The notes beneath the pieces were generated by a model. It searched no databases. It had not been told where the DNA came from and worked only from the letters and a program-made list of their open reading frames with translations. From the NCBI GenBank assembly GCA_963169655.1, contig CAUJCM010000001.1:124001-188000 (forward strand): DNA of 64,000 bases, read 5' to 3'. Both the position numbers and the translations under genes were made by a program. This DNA comes from Patescibacteria group bacterium (GTDB taxonomy: Bacteria > Patescibacteriota > Gracilibacteria > UBA1369). This document shows positions 44,129 to 54,013 of this stretch, piece after piece (position 1 is the first letter of the stretch; each line of letters opens with the position of its first letter).

Positions 44129-44162
44129 AAACTTGTAGAAATAAATAGTAATTAAAATAAAA

Positions 44163-46610
44163 ATGCCTAAATTAAAAACTAAAAATAAGAAAACAACTAT
44201 TTCTAAACTAAAATCTACTATAAAAATAAAAAAGGTAGATTTTCTATCTAAAGAAGAAAGTCAGTGGTTTGAAGAATATAATAGATATGTGAATTTTATT
44301 GGGGCTTCGGCTTTATATTTGAAGGATAATTTCTTGTTGAGAAAGTCTTTAAGTAAGGATGATATTAAAGAAAGAATTTTAGGTCACTGGGGGACAGTTC
44401 CAGGACTTAATTTTATATATTCCCATGCCAACTTTTTGATAAGTAAATATAAACAAGAATCAATGTTTATCACTGGACCTGGACATGGTGCTCCTGCAAC
44501 ATTAGCTAATGTATATGCAGAAGGAACATTGCATGATTTTTATAAAGATTTAACTTTAGATGAAAAAGGCTTAGGAAACTTGGTGAAAGGATTTTCTTGG
44601 CCTTACAAATTTCCAAGTCATGTTACTCCAGATGTTCCGGGGTCAATTTTAGAAGGAGGCGAACTTGGTTATAGTTTGGCTACTGCTTATGGTGCTGTGA
44701 TGGATAATCCAGAGCTTCTAGTTATTTGTGCAATTGGTGATGGAGAGGCTGAAACTGGGCCACTTGCAACTGCTTGGCATAGTAATAAATTTTTAAATCC
44801 AAAAGAGTCTGGTGCGGTTTTACCAATTGTACATATTAATGGTTATAAAATTGCTGGCCCAACTATTTTGGGAACTATGTCTGATGATGAATTAAATAAT
44901 TTATTTAAAGGTTATGGTTATAAGCCATATATTGTAGAAGGTCAGGATGAGATTTTACATGAAAAAATGGCTATTGCTATGGATAGTGCTTATCAAGATA
45001 TTTTAGCTATTCAAAAACAAGCTAGAAAAGAAAATATTGTAATGAAACCAAAATGGCCAGTTATTTTATTTAAATCTAAAAAAGGTTTAACAGGTCCAGA
45101 AAAACTTGGTACTAAAAATATTGAAGGAAATTTTAGATCTCATGGTATTCCGTTAGCTGATCCAAAAGGTGATTTAGCTCAATTTGAATTATTGGCTAAT
45201 TGGTTAGAGTCATATCGAGTTAATGATTTAGTTGATAAGAAAGGAAAACCATTAGATAGAGTTTTGAAATATGTGCCAAAAGGTAAATATAGAATGGGAA
45301 GCAATAAAAATGCTTATGGTGGAAATATTGTAAAAAACTTGCCAATGTCTAATCCTGAGAAATTTGAATTTGATGGTAAGCATGGTTGTGTGATGGGTCA
45401 AACAACAAAATTGGCAACTGAATGGTTAAATGATGTCTTTGAAAAAGATAAGAAAAAGGATAAAATGGTTAGATTTTTTTGTCCTGATGAAACAGATTCA
45501 AATAAAATGGGTAAACTATTAATGGTGCCAGGAAGAGAATATATGTGGCCAGTAAAAAAAGAAGATGAATTTATTACAACTACTGGAAGAGTAACAGAAA
45601 AACTATCTGAACATTCATTACTTGGTTATTTACTTGGTTATTTATTGACTGGTCGTCATGGAATGTTTGCTACTTATGAAGCTTTTGCCATGATTAATGT
45701 TAGTATGATGGATCAACACTGTAAGTTTATTAAGCAAGCTAAGAGAATTAAATGGAGAAAACCAATTGGTTCTTTAAATTATTTACTTTCTTCAAATTGC
45801 TGGAGACAAGAGCATAATGGGTTTTCGCATCAAAATGTTGGTTTTATTAGTAATGCTTTGGAAAAACATCCAGATATTGTGTCTGTTTATTTTCCATCTG
45901 ATGCTAATTCATTAATGGTTACTTGGGAGGAAAATTTTAAGAGTAGAGATAAAGTAAATGTAGTAGTGTCTGGTAAAACTGATATGCCTCAATGGTTATC
46001 TGTTAAAGAGGCAAGAAAACAAATGAAAAATGGAGTAATGGTTTGGGATTGGATTGATAAAGAAGGAGCTAAAAATCCAGATATTATTTTCAGTTGTGCT
46101 GGTGATTATATGCTTGAAGAAGTGATGGCTGCTATTGATATTTTAAATAATGAAATTCCAGAATTTAAAAGCAGAATGGTGTATGTGAGTGAGATGACAG
46201 AAGCTGGATTTGGAACTTATAAAAATAATTTAGGTAAAGATAATGTAAAAGAATTTGAAAAATATTTTGGGGATAAACAACCAATTATCTTTAATTTCCA
46301 TGGTTATCCAATTACAGTTAAAAAACTATTGTTTAATCATCCTCATGCTCATAGATTTTCTATTCACGGTTATCAGGAAGAAGGCTCAACTACCACTCCG
46401 TTTGATATGCAATACAGGAATCATACTTCTCGATTTCATTTAGTGATTGAAGCTTTGGAGAAGGCTGGTCTTACAAATAAGAAATTAGCTAATAAATCAA
46501 AAAAAGTTATTAATAAATATAAGAGAAAATTAAAGGAACATAAACCTTATGTAATGAAAAATGGTGTTGATTTACCAGAAGTAATTTATTGGCAATGGGG
46601 TAATTGTTAG
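44163..46610 (+). CDS. xfp: Xylulose-5-phosphate/fructose-6-phosphate phosphoketolase
   Basis: 815 residues. A thiamine-diphosphate enzyme that splits xylulose-5-P (and often fructose-6-P) with phosphate into acetyl-phosphate and a triose or tetrose phosphate. Signatures include GHWGTVPGLNFIYSH, ITGPGHGAPA, the ThDP-binding GDGEAETGPLATAWHSNKF, GSILEGGELGYSL, HEHNGFSHQN-type text (here RQEHNGFSHQNVG), and FNFHGYP near the end. The N terminus has about 25 extra lysine-rich residues (KTKNKKTTISKLKST) not typical of the family. With acetate kinase (5665-6855) it gives an ATP-producing fermentation. Confidence 0.97.
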   Translation: MPKLKTKNKKTTISKLKSTIKIKKVDFLSKEESQWFEEYNRYVNFIGASALYLKDNFLLRKSLSKDDIKERILGHWGTVPGLNFIYSHANFLISKYKQESMFITGPGHGAPATLANVYAEGTLHDFYKDLTLDEKGLGNLVKGFSWPYKFPSHVTPDVPGSILEGGELGYSLATAYGAVMDNPELLVICAIGDGEAETGPLATAWHSNKFLNPKESGAVLPIVHINGYKIAGPTILGTMSDDELNNLFKGYGYKPYIVEGQDEILHEKMAIAMDSAYQDILAIQKQARKENIVMKPKWPVILFKSKKGLTGPEKLGTKNIEGNFRSHGIPLADPKGDLAQFELLANWLESYRVNDLVDKKGKPLDRVLKYVPKGKYRMGSNKNAYGGNIVKNLPMSNPEKFEFDGKHGCVMGQTTKLATEWLNDVFEKDKKKDKMVRFFCPDETDSNKMGKLLMVPGREYMWPVKKEDEFITTTGRVTEKLSEHSLLGYLLGYLLTGRHGMFATYEAFAMINVSMMDQHCKFIKQAKRIKWRKPIGSLNYLLSSNCWRQEHNGFSHQNVGFISNALEKHPDIVSVYFPSDANSLMVTWEENFKSRDKVNVVVSGKTDMPQWLSVKEARKQMKNGVMVWDWIDKEGAKNPDIIFSCAGDYMLEEVMAAIDILNNEIPEFKSRMVYVSEMTEAGFGTYKNNLGKDNVKEFEKYFGDKQPIIFNFHGYPITVKKLLFNHPHAHRFSIHGYQEEGSTTTPFDMQYRNHTSRFHLVIEALEKAGLTNKKLANKSKKVINKYKRKLKEHKPYVMKNGVDLPEVIYWQWGNC

Positions 46611-46665
46611 TTATTTTCGCTTAAATATGTTATAATAATTTGATTAATATTTAAATAAAATAAAA

Positions 46666-47481
46666 ATGAGAAAAGTAATGCAAAGAGTTGGAGATAAAAC
46701 TACAGTGAGAAACTTAAATCTTAAAAAAGAATTGAAACATAAAGGAAGGTTTAGAGTTTCTATTTTTGGTTCAGCAAGAATTAAATATGGTGAAAAAACA
46801 TATAAAGAAGTATTTAATTTGTCTAAATTAATTGCAGAAGCGGGAGGTGATATTATTACAGGAGGTGGTCCTGGTTTAATGGAAGCTGCAAATGCTGGGC
46901 ATTTTGCAGGAGATACAAAAGAGAAATTAGAATCTATTGGCCTTGTAATTAAACTTCCTTGGGAAAATAAAGGGAATAAATATTTAGAAATCCAACAAAG
47001 GTTTAAACAGTTTTCAAAAAGATTAGATACTTTTTTAGCTCTTTCGGATGTGATGGTGGTTACTAAAGGTGGAATTGGTACGATTTTAGAACTGTTTTAT
47101 ATGTGGCAAAATTTGCAAGTTTTTTTAGTTGATTATAAGCCTATTATTTTGATGGGGACTATGTGGGAGCAATTAATGGTATGGATGAAAAAAACAACTT
47201 TGAAAGATGGTTTAGTTAGCCCTGAAGATTTTGATTATATTTATGTAGCAAAGAATGAGAAAGAAGCTATGAAAATTATTAAAAGATTTCAAGATTTGAA
47301 ATTGAAGGATGGCAAGTTAAAACATATCCCGTGTAAAGAGAGTAAATGTATTATGATCCCAAAAAAAGAAGTGAAAAAAAGTGTAGAAAAAAAAGTTGTG
47401 TCTAAAAAAAAAGTAAGTATTAAAAATATTAAAATAAAAGTTTTAGCTAAAAAATCTCTTAAAAAGGTAGTTAAAAAATAA
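46666..47481 (+). CDS. LOG-family nucleotide-binding protein with lysine-rich tail
   Basis: 271 residues. The Rossmann-like core (about 30-215) has VSIFGSARIKYGE, IITGGGPGLMEAANAGHFAG and KGGIGTILELFYMWQNLQV, matching the LOG/TIGR00730 family (the PGGxGTxxE motif reads KGGIGTILE). Members include cytokinin-nucleotide phosphoribohydrolases and nucleotide-hydrolysing or -sensing proteins. The last 45 residues are nearly all lysine, valine and serine (KKEVKKSVEKKVVSKKKVS), a tail not typical of the family. It follows xfp by 55 bases; an extended -10 box (TGTTATAAT, 46628-46636) may also give its own transcript. Confidence 0.82.
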   Translation: MRKVMQRVGDKTTVRNLNLKKELKHKGRFRVSIFGSARIKYGEKTYKEVFNLSKLIAEAGGDIITGGGPGLMEAANAGHFAGDTKEKLESIGLVIKLPWENKGNKYLEIQQRFKQFSKRLDTFLALSDVMVVTKGGIGTILELFYMWQNLQVFLVDYKPIILMGTMWEQLMVWMKKTTLKDGLVSPEDFDYIYVAKNEKEAMKIIKRFQDLKLKDGKLKHIPCKESKCIMIPKKEVKKSVEKKVVSKKKVSIKNIKIKVLAKKSLKKVVKK

Positions 47482-47483
47482 AA

Positions 47484-48251
47484 TTAGATTTTAATTTTCA
47501 AACTAATGGGGGCATGATCTGACCCCATTTTTTGTGCGTAGATTTGTGCGTCTAGTAAGTTATCTTTTAATTTTGGATCTAGAATAAAATAATCAATTCT
47601 CCAGCCAATATTCCTGTTTCTTGCTTTAGTTTTCTGATCCCACCAAGTGTATTGATTTGGTTCTTTATTGAAAACTCTGAAAGAATCAATAAATTTTCTG
47701 TTATCAAAAATATGATGTAACCAAGCTCTTTCAATATCCATAAACCCAGAATGATTACGATTTTCTTTTGGTCTAGCAAGGTCTATTTCGTTATGAGCAG
47801 TATTAATATCTCCACAAAAGATAAATGGTTTATCAAGTGTATCTAAATACTTTTCAAAATCTTTGTAAAAATCTAATTTGTATTGAACTCTATCCATACC
47901 CCTGCCTCCATTTGGAAAATAACCATTAAAAAAATAAAAATTTTTAAATTCTAGTCCAATTAATCTACCTTCTGCATTTAAAATTTGACTATTAAAATGA
48001 TCAATAACGGAAATTGGTTCTATTCTTGAATAAATGCCAACTCCAGAATAACCTTTTCTCTCCCCTGATTTCCAAAAGCTTTGATAACCATTTGGACTTA
48101 ATAAATTTTCATTTAATTGATCGGTGTGTGATTTTGTTTCTTGAATTGCAATGATGTCAGCGTCAGTTTGATGAAGCCAATCTAAAAATCCCTTTTTTTC
48201 TTGAGCTCTAATTCCATTAACATTCCAGCTATAAAATAATAATTCTTGCAT
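47484..48251 (-). CDS. xth: Exodeoxyribonuclease III
   Basis: 255 residues. A Mg-dependent AP endonuclease and 3'-5' exonuclease for base-excision repair. Motifs run in family order: SWNVNGIRAQEKKG, IIAIQETKSH (the metal-binding Glu), YSGVGIYSR, FNGYFPNGG, FCGDINTAHNEIDLA, WWDQKTKARNRNIGWRIDYF and the final GSDHAPI with the catalytic Asp-His. Length is typical. It is three bases after the methyltransferase gene. Confidence 0.96.
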   Translation of the reverse strand: MQELLFYSWNVNGIRAQEKKGFLDWLHQTDADIIAIQETKSHTDQLNENLLSPNGYQSFWKSGERKGYSGVGIYSRIEPISVIDHFNSQILNAEGRLIGLEFKNFYFFNGYFPNGGRGMDRVQYKLDFYKDFEKYLDTLDKPFIFCGDINTAHNEIDLARPKENRNHSGFMDIERAWLHHIFDNRKFIDSFRVFNKEPNQYTWWDQKTKARNRNIGWRIDYFILDPKLKDNLLDAQIYAQKMGSDHAPISLKIKI

Positions 48252-48254
48252 ATT

Positions 48255-49361
48255 TTATGATGGTAAATATTGATATAAATAACATTTTATTTTTCCATTA
48301 AATAGTTTTCTATTTTTATCTGCTTTTCGACCAAATAAAGTTTGAAAATTTGGTTGTGAAGTAATTAAAAATAAAGATGTATTTTGAGTTCTATTGTAGA
48401 AAAAGCCTAGATTTGTTGAAATTTTTTCAGCTATTTCTTCAGTTCCAATTCTGTCACCATAAGGTGGATTTGTAATGATTGTTGCGTTTTTTATTTTGTG
48501 AAATTCGATATGTTCAAAGTTTTTTTGTTCAAAATGAATGACCACATTTGCTCTTTTGGCATTTTCTTGGGCAATTTCTATTGATTGTAAATGAATATCT
48601 GAAGCTTGAATTTTTGGTTCTATTGGAAGAATTTCACTACGAGCTTTTTTTAGTATTTCAATCATTTCTGAATGATTATAGTTTGCCCATGTTTGAAAAG
48701 TGAAAGTCCGATTTAGACCTGGCGGGATATTCTTTGCAATCAAATATGCTTCAATTGGAATAGTTCCACTTCCACAAAATGGATCAATTAAAATTTTATT
48801 TATATCCCAGTCAGACATTAATATTATAGCTGCAGCTAAAGTTTCTTTAATTGGAGTAATATTTGATTTGAGACGATAACCTCTTTTATGGAGACTTTCT
48901 CCTGTTGTATCGAGCGCAATTGTACAAAAATCTTTATTTATCCTAATTAAAATAGAATAAGAGGCCCCTGTTTCTGGTAAATTTTCTTGTTGTCTTTTTA
49001 ATTGTAGTTTTTTAACAATAGCTTTTTTGACAATACTTTGAATTGAAGGTTCATGATGCAATGTGGAATTTGTAGAAGAACAAAGTACAGGAAAAGTAGC
49101 GTCTTGAGGAATAATTTCTCCCCAATCCATTGCAAAAATTTGATCAAAAAGTTGGTCAAAAGTGTTGGCATTAAACTCATTTAATTTGATATAAATTCTT
49201 TCTGCGGTTCTTAGCCATAAGTTAGTAAGCATTATTTCTTTGTGGTCGCCATTAAAAGTAATTTTTCCGTCTTCTGTTTTTACGACCCAAAGTCCAAGTT
49301 TTTTAATTTCTTGATAAAGTACTTTTTCAAGTCCAAAGGCACATGTAGCTATTAATTCCAT
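48255..49361 (-). CDS. THUMP-domain 23S rRNA/tRNA guanine-N2 methyltransferase (RlmL-N/TrmN-like)
   Basis: About 368 residues from the ATG at 49361; a TTG at 49379 would add six residues and lies inside the CIRCE region, so the ATG is preferred. The N-terminal FMELIATCAFGLEKVLYQEIKKLG-type start and the THUMP region (about 60-155) are followed by a class I SAM domain. The SAM domain contains LIDPFCGSGTIPIEA (SAM loop), ASDIHLQSIEIAQENAKRA and the catalytic NPPYGDRIG, an N2-guanine type motif. It is probably a YpsC/RlmL-N-like enzyme. It pairs with xth and diverges from clpB. Confidence 0.88.
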   Translation of the reverse strand: MELIATCAFGLEKVLYQEIKKLGLWVVKTEDGKITFNGDHKEIMLTNLWLRTAERIYIKLNEFNANTFDQLFDQIFAMDWGEIIPQDATFPVLCSSTNSTLHHEPSIQSIVKKAIVKKLQLKRQQENLPETGASYSILIRINKDFCTIALDTTGESLHKRGYRLKSNITPIKETLAAAIILMSDWDINKILIDPFCGSGTIPIEAYLIAKNIPPGLNRTFTFQTWANYNHSEMIEILKKARSEILPIEPKIQASDIHLQSIEIAQENAKRANVVIHFEQKNFEHIEFHKIKNATIITNPPYGDRIGTEEIAEKISTNLGFFYNRTQNTSLFLITSQPNFQTLFGRKADKNRKLFNGKIKCYLYQYLPS

Positions 49362-49372
49362 AAATTTAAATT

Positions 49373-49399
49373 TTAGCAATCACTTGCAATGAGTGCTAA
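49373..49399 (+). promoter_or_regulatory. CIRCE operator (HrcA binding site) upstream of clpB
   Basis: TTAGCAATC (49373-49381), nine bases, then GAGTGCTAA (49391-49399). Consensus is TTAGCACTC-N9-GAGTGCTAA, so only two positions of the left arm differ. It overlaps the -35 box of the clpB promoter, the expected place for an HrcA repressor. The ATG of the divergent methyltransferase is 12 bases to its left. Confidence 0.9.
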
Positions 49400-49412
49400 T
49401 TGTGATTATAAT
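49384..49412 (+). promoter_or_regulatory. clpB promoter
   Basis: TTGCAA (49384-49389), a 17-base spacer and a perfect TATAAT (49407-49412), 33 bases before the ATG. The -35 box lies inside the CIRCE operator. Confidence 0.8.
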
Positions 49413-49445
49413 ACTAAAGTAATTTAGTCATTTATTTTTGTATAT

Positions 49446-52013
49446 ATGAATTTTGAAAATTACACAACTAAAGCTACTGAAGCTATTCAAACTATGCTTG
49501 ATTTAGCTAAGAAAAAATCAAATCAAACTTTAACTGTTTGGCATTTACTTTTTTCTTTAATTAATCAAAAGGGGGGGATAGTTCCTAGTATTTTACAAAA
49601 ATTAGAGAAAAACCCTGATAATATCTTAAGTAAGATAGATAGTGAAATTTCAAAACTACCTGTAGTTCAAGGAGGAGGACAAGTCTATTTCGATACTGAA
49701 CTAAAAAAGGTTTTAGATAACTCAGAAAGTGAAGCTCAAAAATTACATGATGAATATATTTCTACTGAGCATTTATTTTTGGCATTACTTGATAATAAAA
49801 ATGTTATTTCTGTATTGGGACTTAAAAAAGATGAAGTTTTAAAGGTTTTAACAGGTATTCGATCTAATCAAAGAGTGACTTCTAAAGATCCAGAGGAAAA
49901 GTATCAAGCTTTACAGAAATTTACTATTGATTACACAGATTTAGCTTCTAAAGGAAAAATTGACCCAGTTATTGGTAGAGATGAAGAAATTAGGAGAGTA
50001 ATGCAAATTTTGTCTCGTAGAACAAAAAATAATCCTGTTTTAATTGGTGAGCCAGGAACTGGTAAAACTGCAATTGTTGAAGGACTTGCTAATAAGATTA
50101 TTAATGGAGATGTTCCAGATATTCTAAAGAATAAAAAAGTTTTAGGGTTAGATTTAGGAAGTTTACTTGCAGGTACTCAGTATCGTGGACAATTTGAAGA
50201 AAGACTTAAAGCTATTATTACTGAAATTGAAGCTAGTGAAGGACAATTGATTTTATTTATTGATGAACTTCATACAATTGTAGGTGCGGGGTCTGTTGGA
50301 GAAGGCGGTACTGATGCTGGAAATTTATTGAAACCTGCTTTAGCAAGAGGAAAACTTCGTACAATTGGAGCTACAACTTTAAAAGAATATAGAAAATATA
50401 TTGAAAAAGACGCAGCTTTAGAAAGAAGATTTCAACCTGTTATGGTTAATGAACCTAGTGTTAAAGATGCTATTTCAATTCTTCGTGGAATTAAAGAAAA
50501 ATATGAAGCTCATCATGGAGTTAGAATTAGAGATAATGCAATAGTTGCTGCAGTAAATTTATCTTCAAGATATATAACTGATAGATTTTTACCAGATAAA
50601 GCTATTGATTTAATGGATGAAGCTGCATCAGTACTTAAGATTGAGATTGATTCAAAACCAACTGAACTTGATTCTTTACATAGGCAAATTCGCCAATTGG
50701 AAATTGAAAGGGAAGCTTTAAAAGCAGAAAAAGATGATAAATCTACAAAAACAAGATTTAAAGAGTTAGAAAAAGAATTGGCAGAATTAAATGAAAAAAA
50801 TAATGAGTTAGAAGCTCATTGGAGAAATGAAAAAGAAGCTATTGATAAGATTAAAGAAAATACTAAAAAGATTGATGAACTTAGACTTGAAGCAGGACAA
50901 GCTGAAAGAGTAGGAAATTATCAAAGAGTTGCCGAAATAAATTATGGCTTAATTCCAGAATTAGAAAAAGGAATTGAAGATTTACAAAAGAAATTAACTA
51001 AACTTCAAAAAGATAGAAAAATTTTGAAAGAAGAAGTTACTGAGGAAGATATTGCTAATGTAGTTTCGAGATGGACAGGTGTGCCTGTAGCTAAAATGCT
51101 TAAAGAAGAAAGTCAAAAGTTAATGGAAATGGAAGATTTACTTGCTAAAAGAGTTATTGGACAAAAGAAAGCTATTGAGGCGGTTTCAAAAGCGATTAGA
51201 AGGAATAGAGCTGGAATTGCAGAAGAAAATAGACCTGTTGGTTCATTTATTTTTGTTGGTCCAACTGGAGTTGGTAAAACTGAGTTAGCTAAGGCTTTAG
51301 CACAAGTAATGTTCAATGATGAAAAGATGATGATTCGTATTGATATGAGTGAATATATGGAAAAACATTCTGTTGCAAGACTAATTGGTTCACCTCCAGG
51401 ATATGTGGGTTATGATGAAGGAGGTCAGCTTACAGAAGCTATTCGCCGTCATCCTTATTCTGTTGTTTTATTAGATGAAATTGAGAAAGCTCATTCAGAT
51501 GTCTTTAATGTTTTACTTCAAGTTTTAGATGACGGAAGACTTACTGACTCTAAAGGTAGAACTGTAGATTTTAGAAATACAGTAATAATTATGACTTCAA
51601 ATCTAGGTTCAACTGAAATATCTAAAGCTAAAACTGATAAAGAAAAAGAAGAAGTATTGCAAAAAGTTTTACATGGTTTCTTTAGACCAGAATTTTTAAA
51701 TAGAGTGGATGATATTATTATTTTCCATCGACTTACTCAAGATGAATTAGCAGAAATTGTTGAACTACAAGTAGCTAGTGTTAAAAAAAGATTGAAAAAG
51801 AAAGGCATTACTTTAGAAATTTCTAAAATGGCTTCAATGTATTTGGCTACTGCAGGTTATGATGAGTTATTTGGAGCTAGACCCCTCAAAAGGCTTATTC
51901 AAACTAAAATTTTAGACGAATTAGCTATGGAATTGATTGATGGAAAGATTAAAGAAGGAGATAAAGTAATGATTGATTTTGTGGATGATCAAATAAAAGT
52001 AATCAAGAAATAA
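49446..52013 (+). CDS. clpB: ATP-dependent chaperone ClpB
   Basis: 855 residues. ClpB is a hexameric AAA+ disaggregase that threads aggregated proteins. It has the N domain (about 1-145), AAA-1 with Walker A GEPGTGKT (about 201-208) and the pore loop region [15 protein letters not shown], the coiled-coil middle domain (about 400-530) that distinguishes ClpB from ClpA/ClpC, and AAA-2 with Walker [14 protein letters not shown] (about 604). The AAA-2 domain also has the GYVGYDEGG pore loop and the D2 small domain. Control by HrcA is predicted from the CIRCE operator just upstream. hrcA itself is not in the window. Confidence 0.97.
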   Translation: MNFENYTTKATEAIQTMLDLAKKKSNQTLTVWHLLFSLINQKGGIVPSILQKLEKNPDNILSKIDSEISKLPVVQGGGQVYFDTELKKVLDNSESEAQKLHDEYISTEHLFLALLDNKNVISVLGLKKDEVLKVLTGIRSNQRVTSKDPEEKYQALQKFTIDYTDLASKGKIDPVIGRDEEIRRVMQILSRRTKNNPVLIGEPGTGKTAIVEGLANKIINGDVPDILKNKKVLGLDLGSLLAGTQYRGQFEERLKAIITEIEASEGQLILFIDELHTIVGAGSVGEGGTDAGNLLKPALARGKLRTIGATTLKEYRKYIEKDAALERRFQPVMVNEPSVKDAISILRGIKEKYEAHHGVRIRDNAIVAAVNLSSRYITDRFLPDKAIDLMDEAASVLKIEIDSKPTELDSLHRQIRQLEIEREALKAEKDDKSTKTRFKELEKELAELNEKNNELEAHWRNEKEAIDKIKENTKKIDELRLEAGQAERVGNYQRVAEINYGLIPELEKGIEDLQKKLTKLQKDRKILKEEVTEEDIANVVSRWTGVPVAKMLKEESQKLMEMEDLLAKRVIGQKKAIEAVSKAIRRNRAGIAEENRPVGSFIFVGPTGVGKTELAKALAQVMFNDEKMMIRIDMSEYMEKHSVARLIGSPPGYVGYDEGGQLTEAIRRHPYSVVLLDEIEKAHSDVFNVLLQVLDDGRLTDSKGRTVDFRNTVIIMTSNLGSTEISKAKTDKEKEEVLQKVLHGFFRPEFLNRVDDIIIFHRLTQDELAEIVELQVASVKKRLKKKGITLEISKMASMYLATAGYDELFGARPLKRLIQTKILDELAMELIDGKIKEGDKVMIDFVDDQIKVIKK

Positions 52014-52059
52014 AATAAATCTTTTTCAAGAAAGAATTTTAAATAATTTAAAAAATATT

Positions 52060-52107
52060 TGCTCATCTTAGAAAAGTTGTTATAGATAGATGAGCAGTAT
52101 TTTTTAT
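52060..52107 (+). terminator. Intrinsic terminator of clpB
   Basis: A perfect 9-base stem TGCTCATCT (52060-52068) and AGATGAGCA (52088-52096) with a 19-base loop, followed by GTATTTTTTATTT. It lies between clpB and the next plus-strand gene, which starts only 10 bases after it. Confidence 0.85.
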
Positions 52108-52118
52108 TTCTATTTAGT

Positions 52119-53120
52119 ATGGCTGAGAAAGAAAAAATTGAGAAGTCGAAATCTGGAATGGGATTTTTATGGTTTTTAATTTTAATTATAGTTTTTGGAA
52201 ATAGTTTTTTGATTTGGAGAATGCAAGATACGGTGCTTAAGGTTGATAAATATAATCAAGGAGTAGTGGATGAAATTGGAGGATTTCGCGGAGATATTAA
52301 AAATTTTGCAGATGATTTAAATGAAATTAGAAGTTTTTTATTACTTCCTGAAAAAGAATATTCATTTGATGATCAACAAAAATCTAAGCAAGAAGATCAA
52401 GAAGAAAATGATAAGACTACTCAAGGTCTTTATGCAATGCTTAATCAGTTAAAATTAGAAAATCAAAAAGAAGAAAATAGAGTTTTAGCAGAAGCTAATT
52501 TTGATAAGATTTTAACTGAAGATGATTTTTTGAAAGAATTAGAAATTGTTAATTTAGTTTTTGGAGAAAGAAGTGATTTAAATGTTAAACTTAATGATAA
52601 TTTGAGTAATATTGATAGTGAACATAATCCTTTTTATGGGCAGGCTCTTTTTGCAATTGTTTATGATGATTCAATAAATAAATTTAGAGTACAAAGTGTT
52701 TTAGGAGAAGAGACTTTTGCTAATGATAGTGATTTAAAAGTTGAAATTGAAAAATATATTCATAAAGCTACTGCTGAAGCTAGACAAAAGAAAATTGACG
52801 ATCAAAATAAAGAAGCTGATTTAGTTAAAGAGGCTGAAGAAAACGCCTTAAAAGATATTGAAAAGAAAAAAGATGACTTACTAATTTTAGTTAATGAAAA
52901 TGCATTTAAATCTGAATTGGCAGATTTGGGTTTAACTGTTTCTGATAAAACTAGAGAGGAAAATAATAAGTTTATTGTAGATATTGTTGATAGTAAGGGA
53001 GGAATCAAATTTTCAATTTCTTTAGATATTTCTTCTAATATGGTTAAGGTAATTAAAGACGGTCAGGAAATTGATGTTAAAAATTTTCTAGATAATAATG
53101 GCTCAAAAAAAAAGCCTTAG
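52119..53120 (+). CDS. N-terminal part of a split LytR-CpsA-Psr protein (frame 1)
   Basis: 333 residues up to a TAG at 53118-53120. A membrane helix (about 16-34, FLWFLILIIVFGNSFLIW) is followed by a coiled-coil-like stretch (about 35-75), an acidic Gln/Glu/Lys-rich segment and an alpha/beta region to 330. It ends just after nine A residues (53105-53113) that include the heptamer A_AAA_AAG (53108-53114). A -1 shift there joins it to the LCP domain encoded from 53114. LCP proteins normally have their own N-terminal membrane helix, which the downstream part lacks, so the two parts belong to one protein of about 630 residues, made by programmed frameshift or hidden by an A-tract error or mutation. 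Confidence 0.75.
   Translation: MAEKEKIEKSKSGMGFLWFLILIIVFGNSFLIWRMQDTVLKVDKYNQGVVDEIGGFRGDIKNFADDLNEIRSFLLLPEKEYSFDDQQKSKQEDQEENDKTTQGLYAMLNQLKLENQKEENRVLAEANFDKILTEDDFLKELEIVNLVFGERSDLNVKLNDNLSNIDSEHNPFYGQALFAIVYDDSINKFRVQSVLGEETFANDSDLKVEIEKYIHKATAEARQKKIDDQNKEADLVKEAEENALKDIEKKKDDLLILVNENAFKSELADLGLTVSDKTREENNKFIVDIVDSKGGIKFSISLDISSNMVKVIKDGQEIDVKNFLDNNGSKKKP
53105..53114 (+). other. A9-G slippery tract with dnaX-type heptamer A_AAA_AAG
   Basis: The upstream frame reads TCA AAA AAA AAG CCT TAG; after a -1 slip it reads AAA AAA GCC TTA GTA and enters the LCP domain. The stop codon of the upstream frame is four bases after the heptamer. No strong stem-loop is seen downstream (only CCTT and AAGG, 29 bases apart), which argues for a homopolymer length error or mutation as an alternative. 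Confidence 0.65.
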
Positions 53121-54007
53121 TAATTCCTGAAAATATTCCAAATTATCAAGGAAAGATACAAGAAAATGCTGATCAAATTAATTTGCTAGTAGCTGGAAAA
53201 AATGGAGGGCTAGTTGATACAATGATTTTAGCTAATATTAATACTGAAAAAAGGAAAATTACTTTAATCAGTATTCCGAGAGATTTATATTATAATAATC
53301 GGAAAATTAATAGTTATTATGCTCTTTATGGAATGGATGAGTTGAAGAGAATTTTAACTAATATTACTGGATATAAAATTGATAAATATATTTTGATTGA
53401 TATGTATGCTTTTATTGATGTGATTGATTTAATTGGAGGGATTGATATTCATTTAAATGAGGCTGTTATTGATCCAACTTATAAGGTAAATGATAATGGA
53501 GTTTGGTCGACTTTGTATTATAGACCAGGGGATTATCATATGTCTGGAAAAGAAGTTTTGAGAATTGTTAGAACTAGACATACTACAAGTGATTTTGCGA
53601 GAGCAGAAAGACAACAATTGGTTTTGAAAGCTATTCAAGCAAAAGCTAGAAATTTTGGTTTTGGAGATGCTAATAAATTAACAGATATTATTAGTACAGT
53701 TTTATCTAGAACTGAAACAGATATTAGTGTGGCTGAAGCTATTCCTGCATATTTTAGATACCAAGGTTTTGAAATTGATTCTGGGCATGTGCTTTCAAGT
53801 GGAAATGTTTTGAAATCGACTTATACAGGTGTAGAAAAATCTAAGAACTGTTTAGAGAATTTAAGTAGGAATAAGGATTTGGAAGGTGAAGATTTGGCTA
53901 AGGCTCAAGAAAATTGTCAGGAAGATAAAGGGCAATATATTTTGGAGCCTATCAATGGAAATTGGAATACAATTCGCTGGTATTTTCACCAAGTTATAGG
54001 GGAGTAG
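53114..54007 (+). CDS. LytR-CpsA-Psr (LCP) domain, C-terminal part of the split protein (frame -1)
   Basis: About 297 residues in the -1 frame relative to the previous part; the only start-like codon near its beginning is a TTG at 53183, inside the conserved first LCP strand. The LCP core is clear: INLLVAGKNGGLVDTMILANI, ITLISIPRDLYYN (the conserved SIPRD arginine/aspartate), KINSYYALYGMDELK, DVIDLIGGIDIHLNE, DYHMSGKEVLRIVRTRH and DFARAERQQLVLKAI. LCP enzymes move lipid-linked glycopolymers onto peptidoglycan. The catalytic and polyprenyl-phosphate-binding Arg and Asp residues are kept, so the domain looks functional. It ends at TAG 54005-54007, directly against repeat copy D. Confidence 0.85.
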   Translation, partial: ALVIPENIPNYQGKIQENADQINLLVAGKNGGLVDTMILANINTEKRKITLISIPRDLYYNNRKINSYYALYGMDELKRILTNITGYKIDKYILIDMYAFIDVIDLIGGIDIHLNEAVIDPTYKVNDNGVWSTLYYRPGDYHMSGKEVLRIVRTRHTTSDFARAERQQLVLKAIQAKARNFGFGDANKLTDIISTVLSRTETDISVAEAIPAYFRYQGFEIDSGHVLSSGNVLKSTYTGVEKSKNCLENLSRNKDLEGEDLAKAQENCQEDKGQYILEPINGNWNTIRWYFHQVIGE

Positions 54008-54013
54008 GGGGCT

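Noticed and set aside
53183-53185. TTG as a true start of a separate LCP protein
   Set aside because: It lies within the first conserved strand of the domain and the product would lack any membrane anchor.
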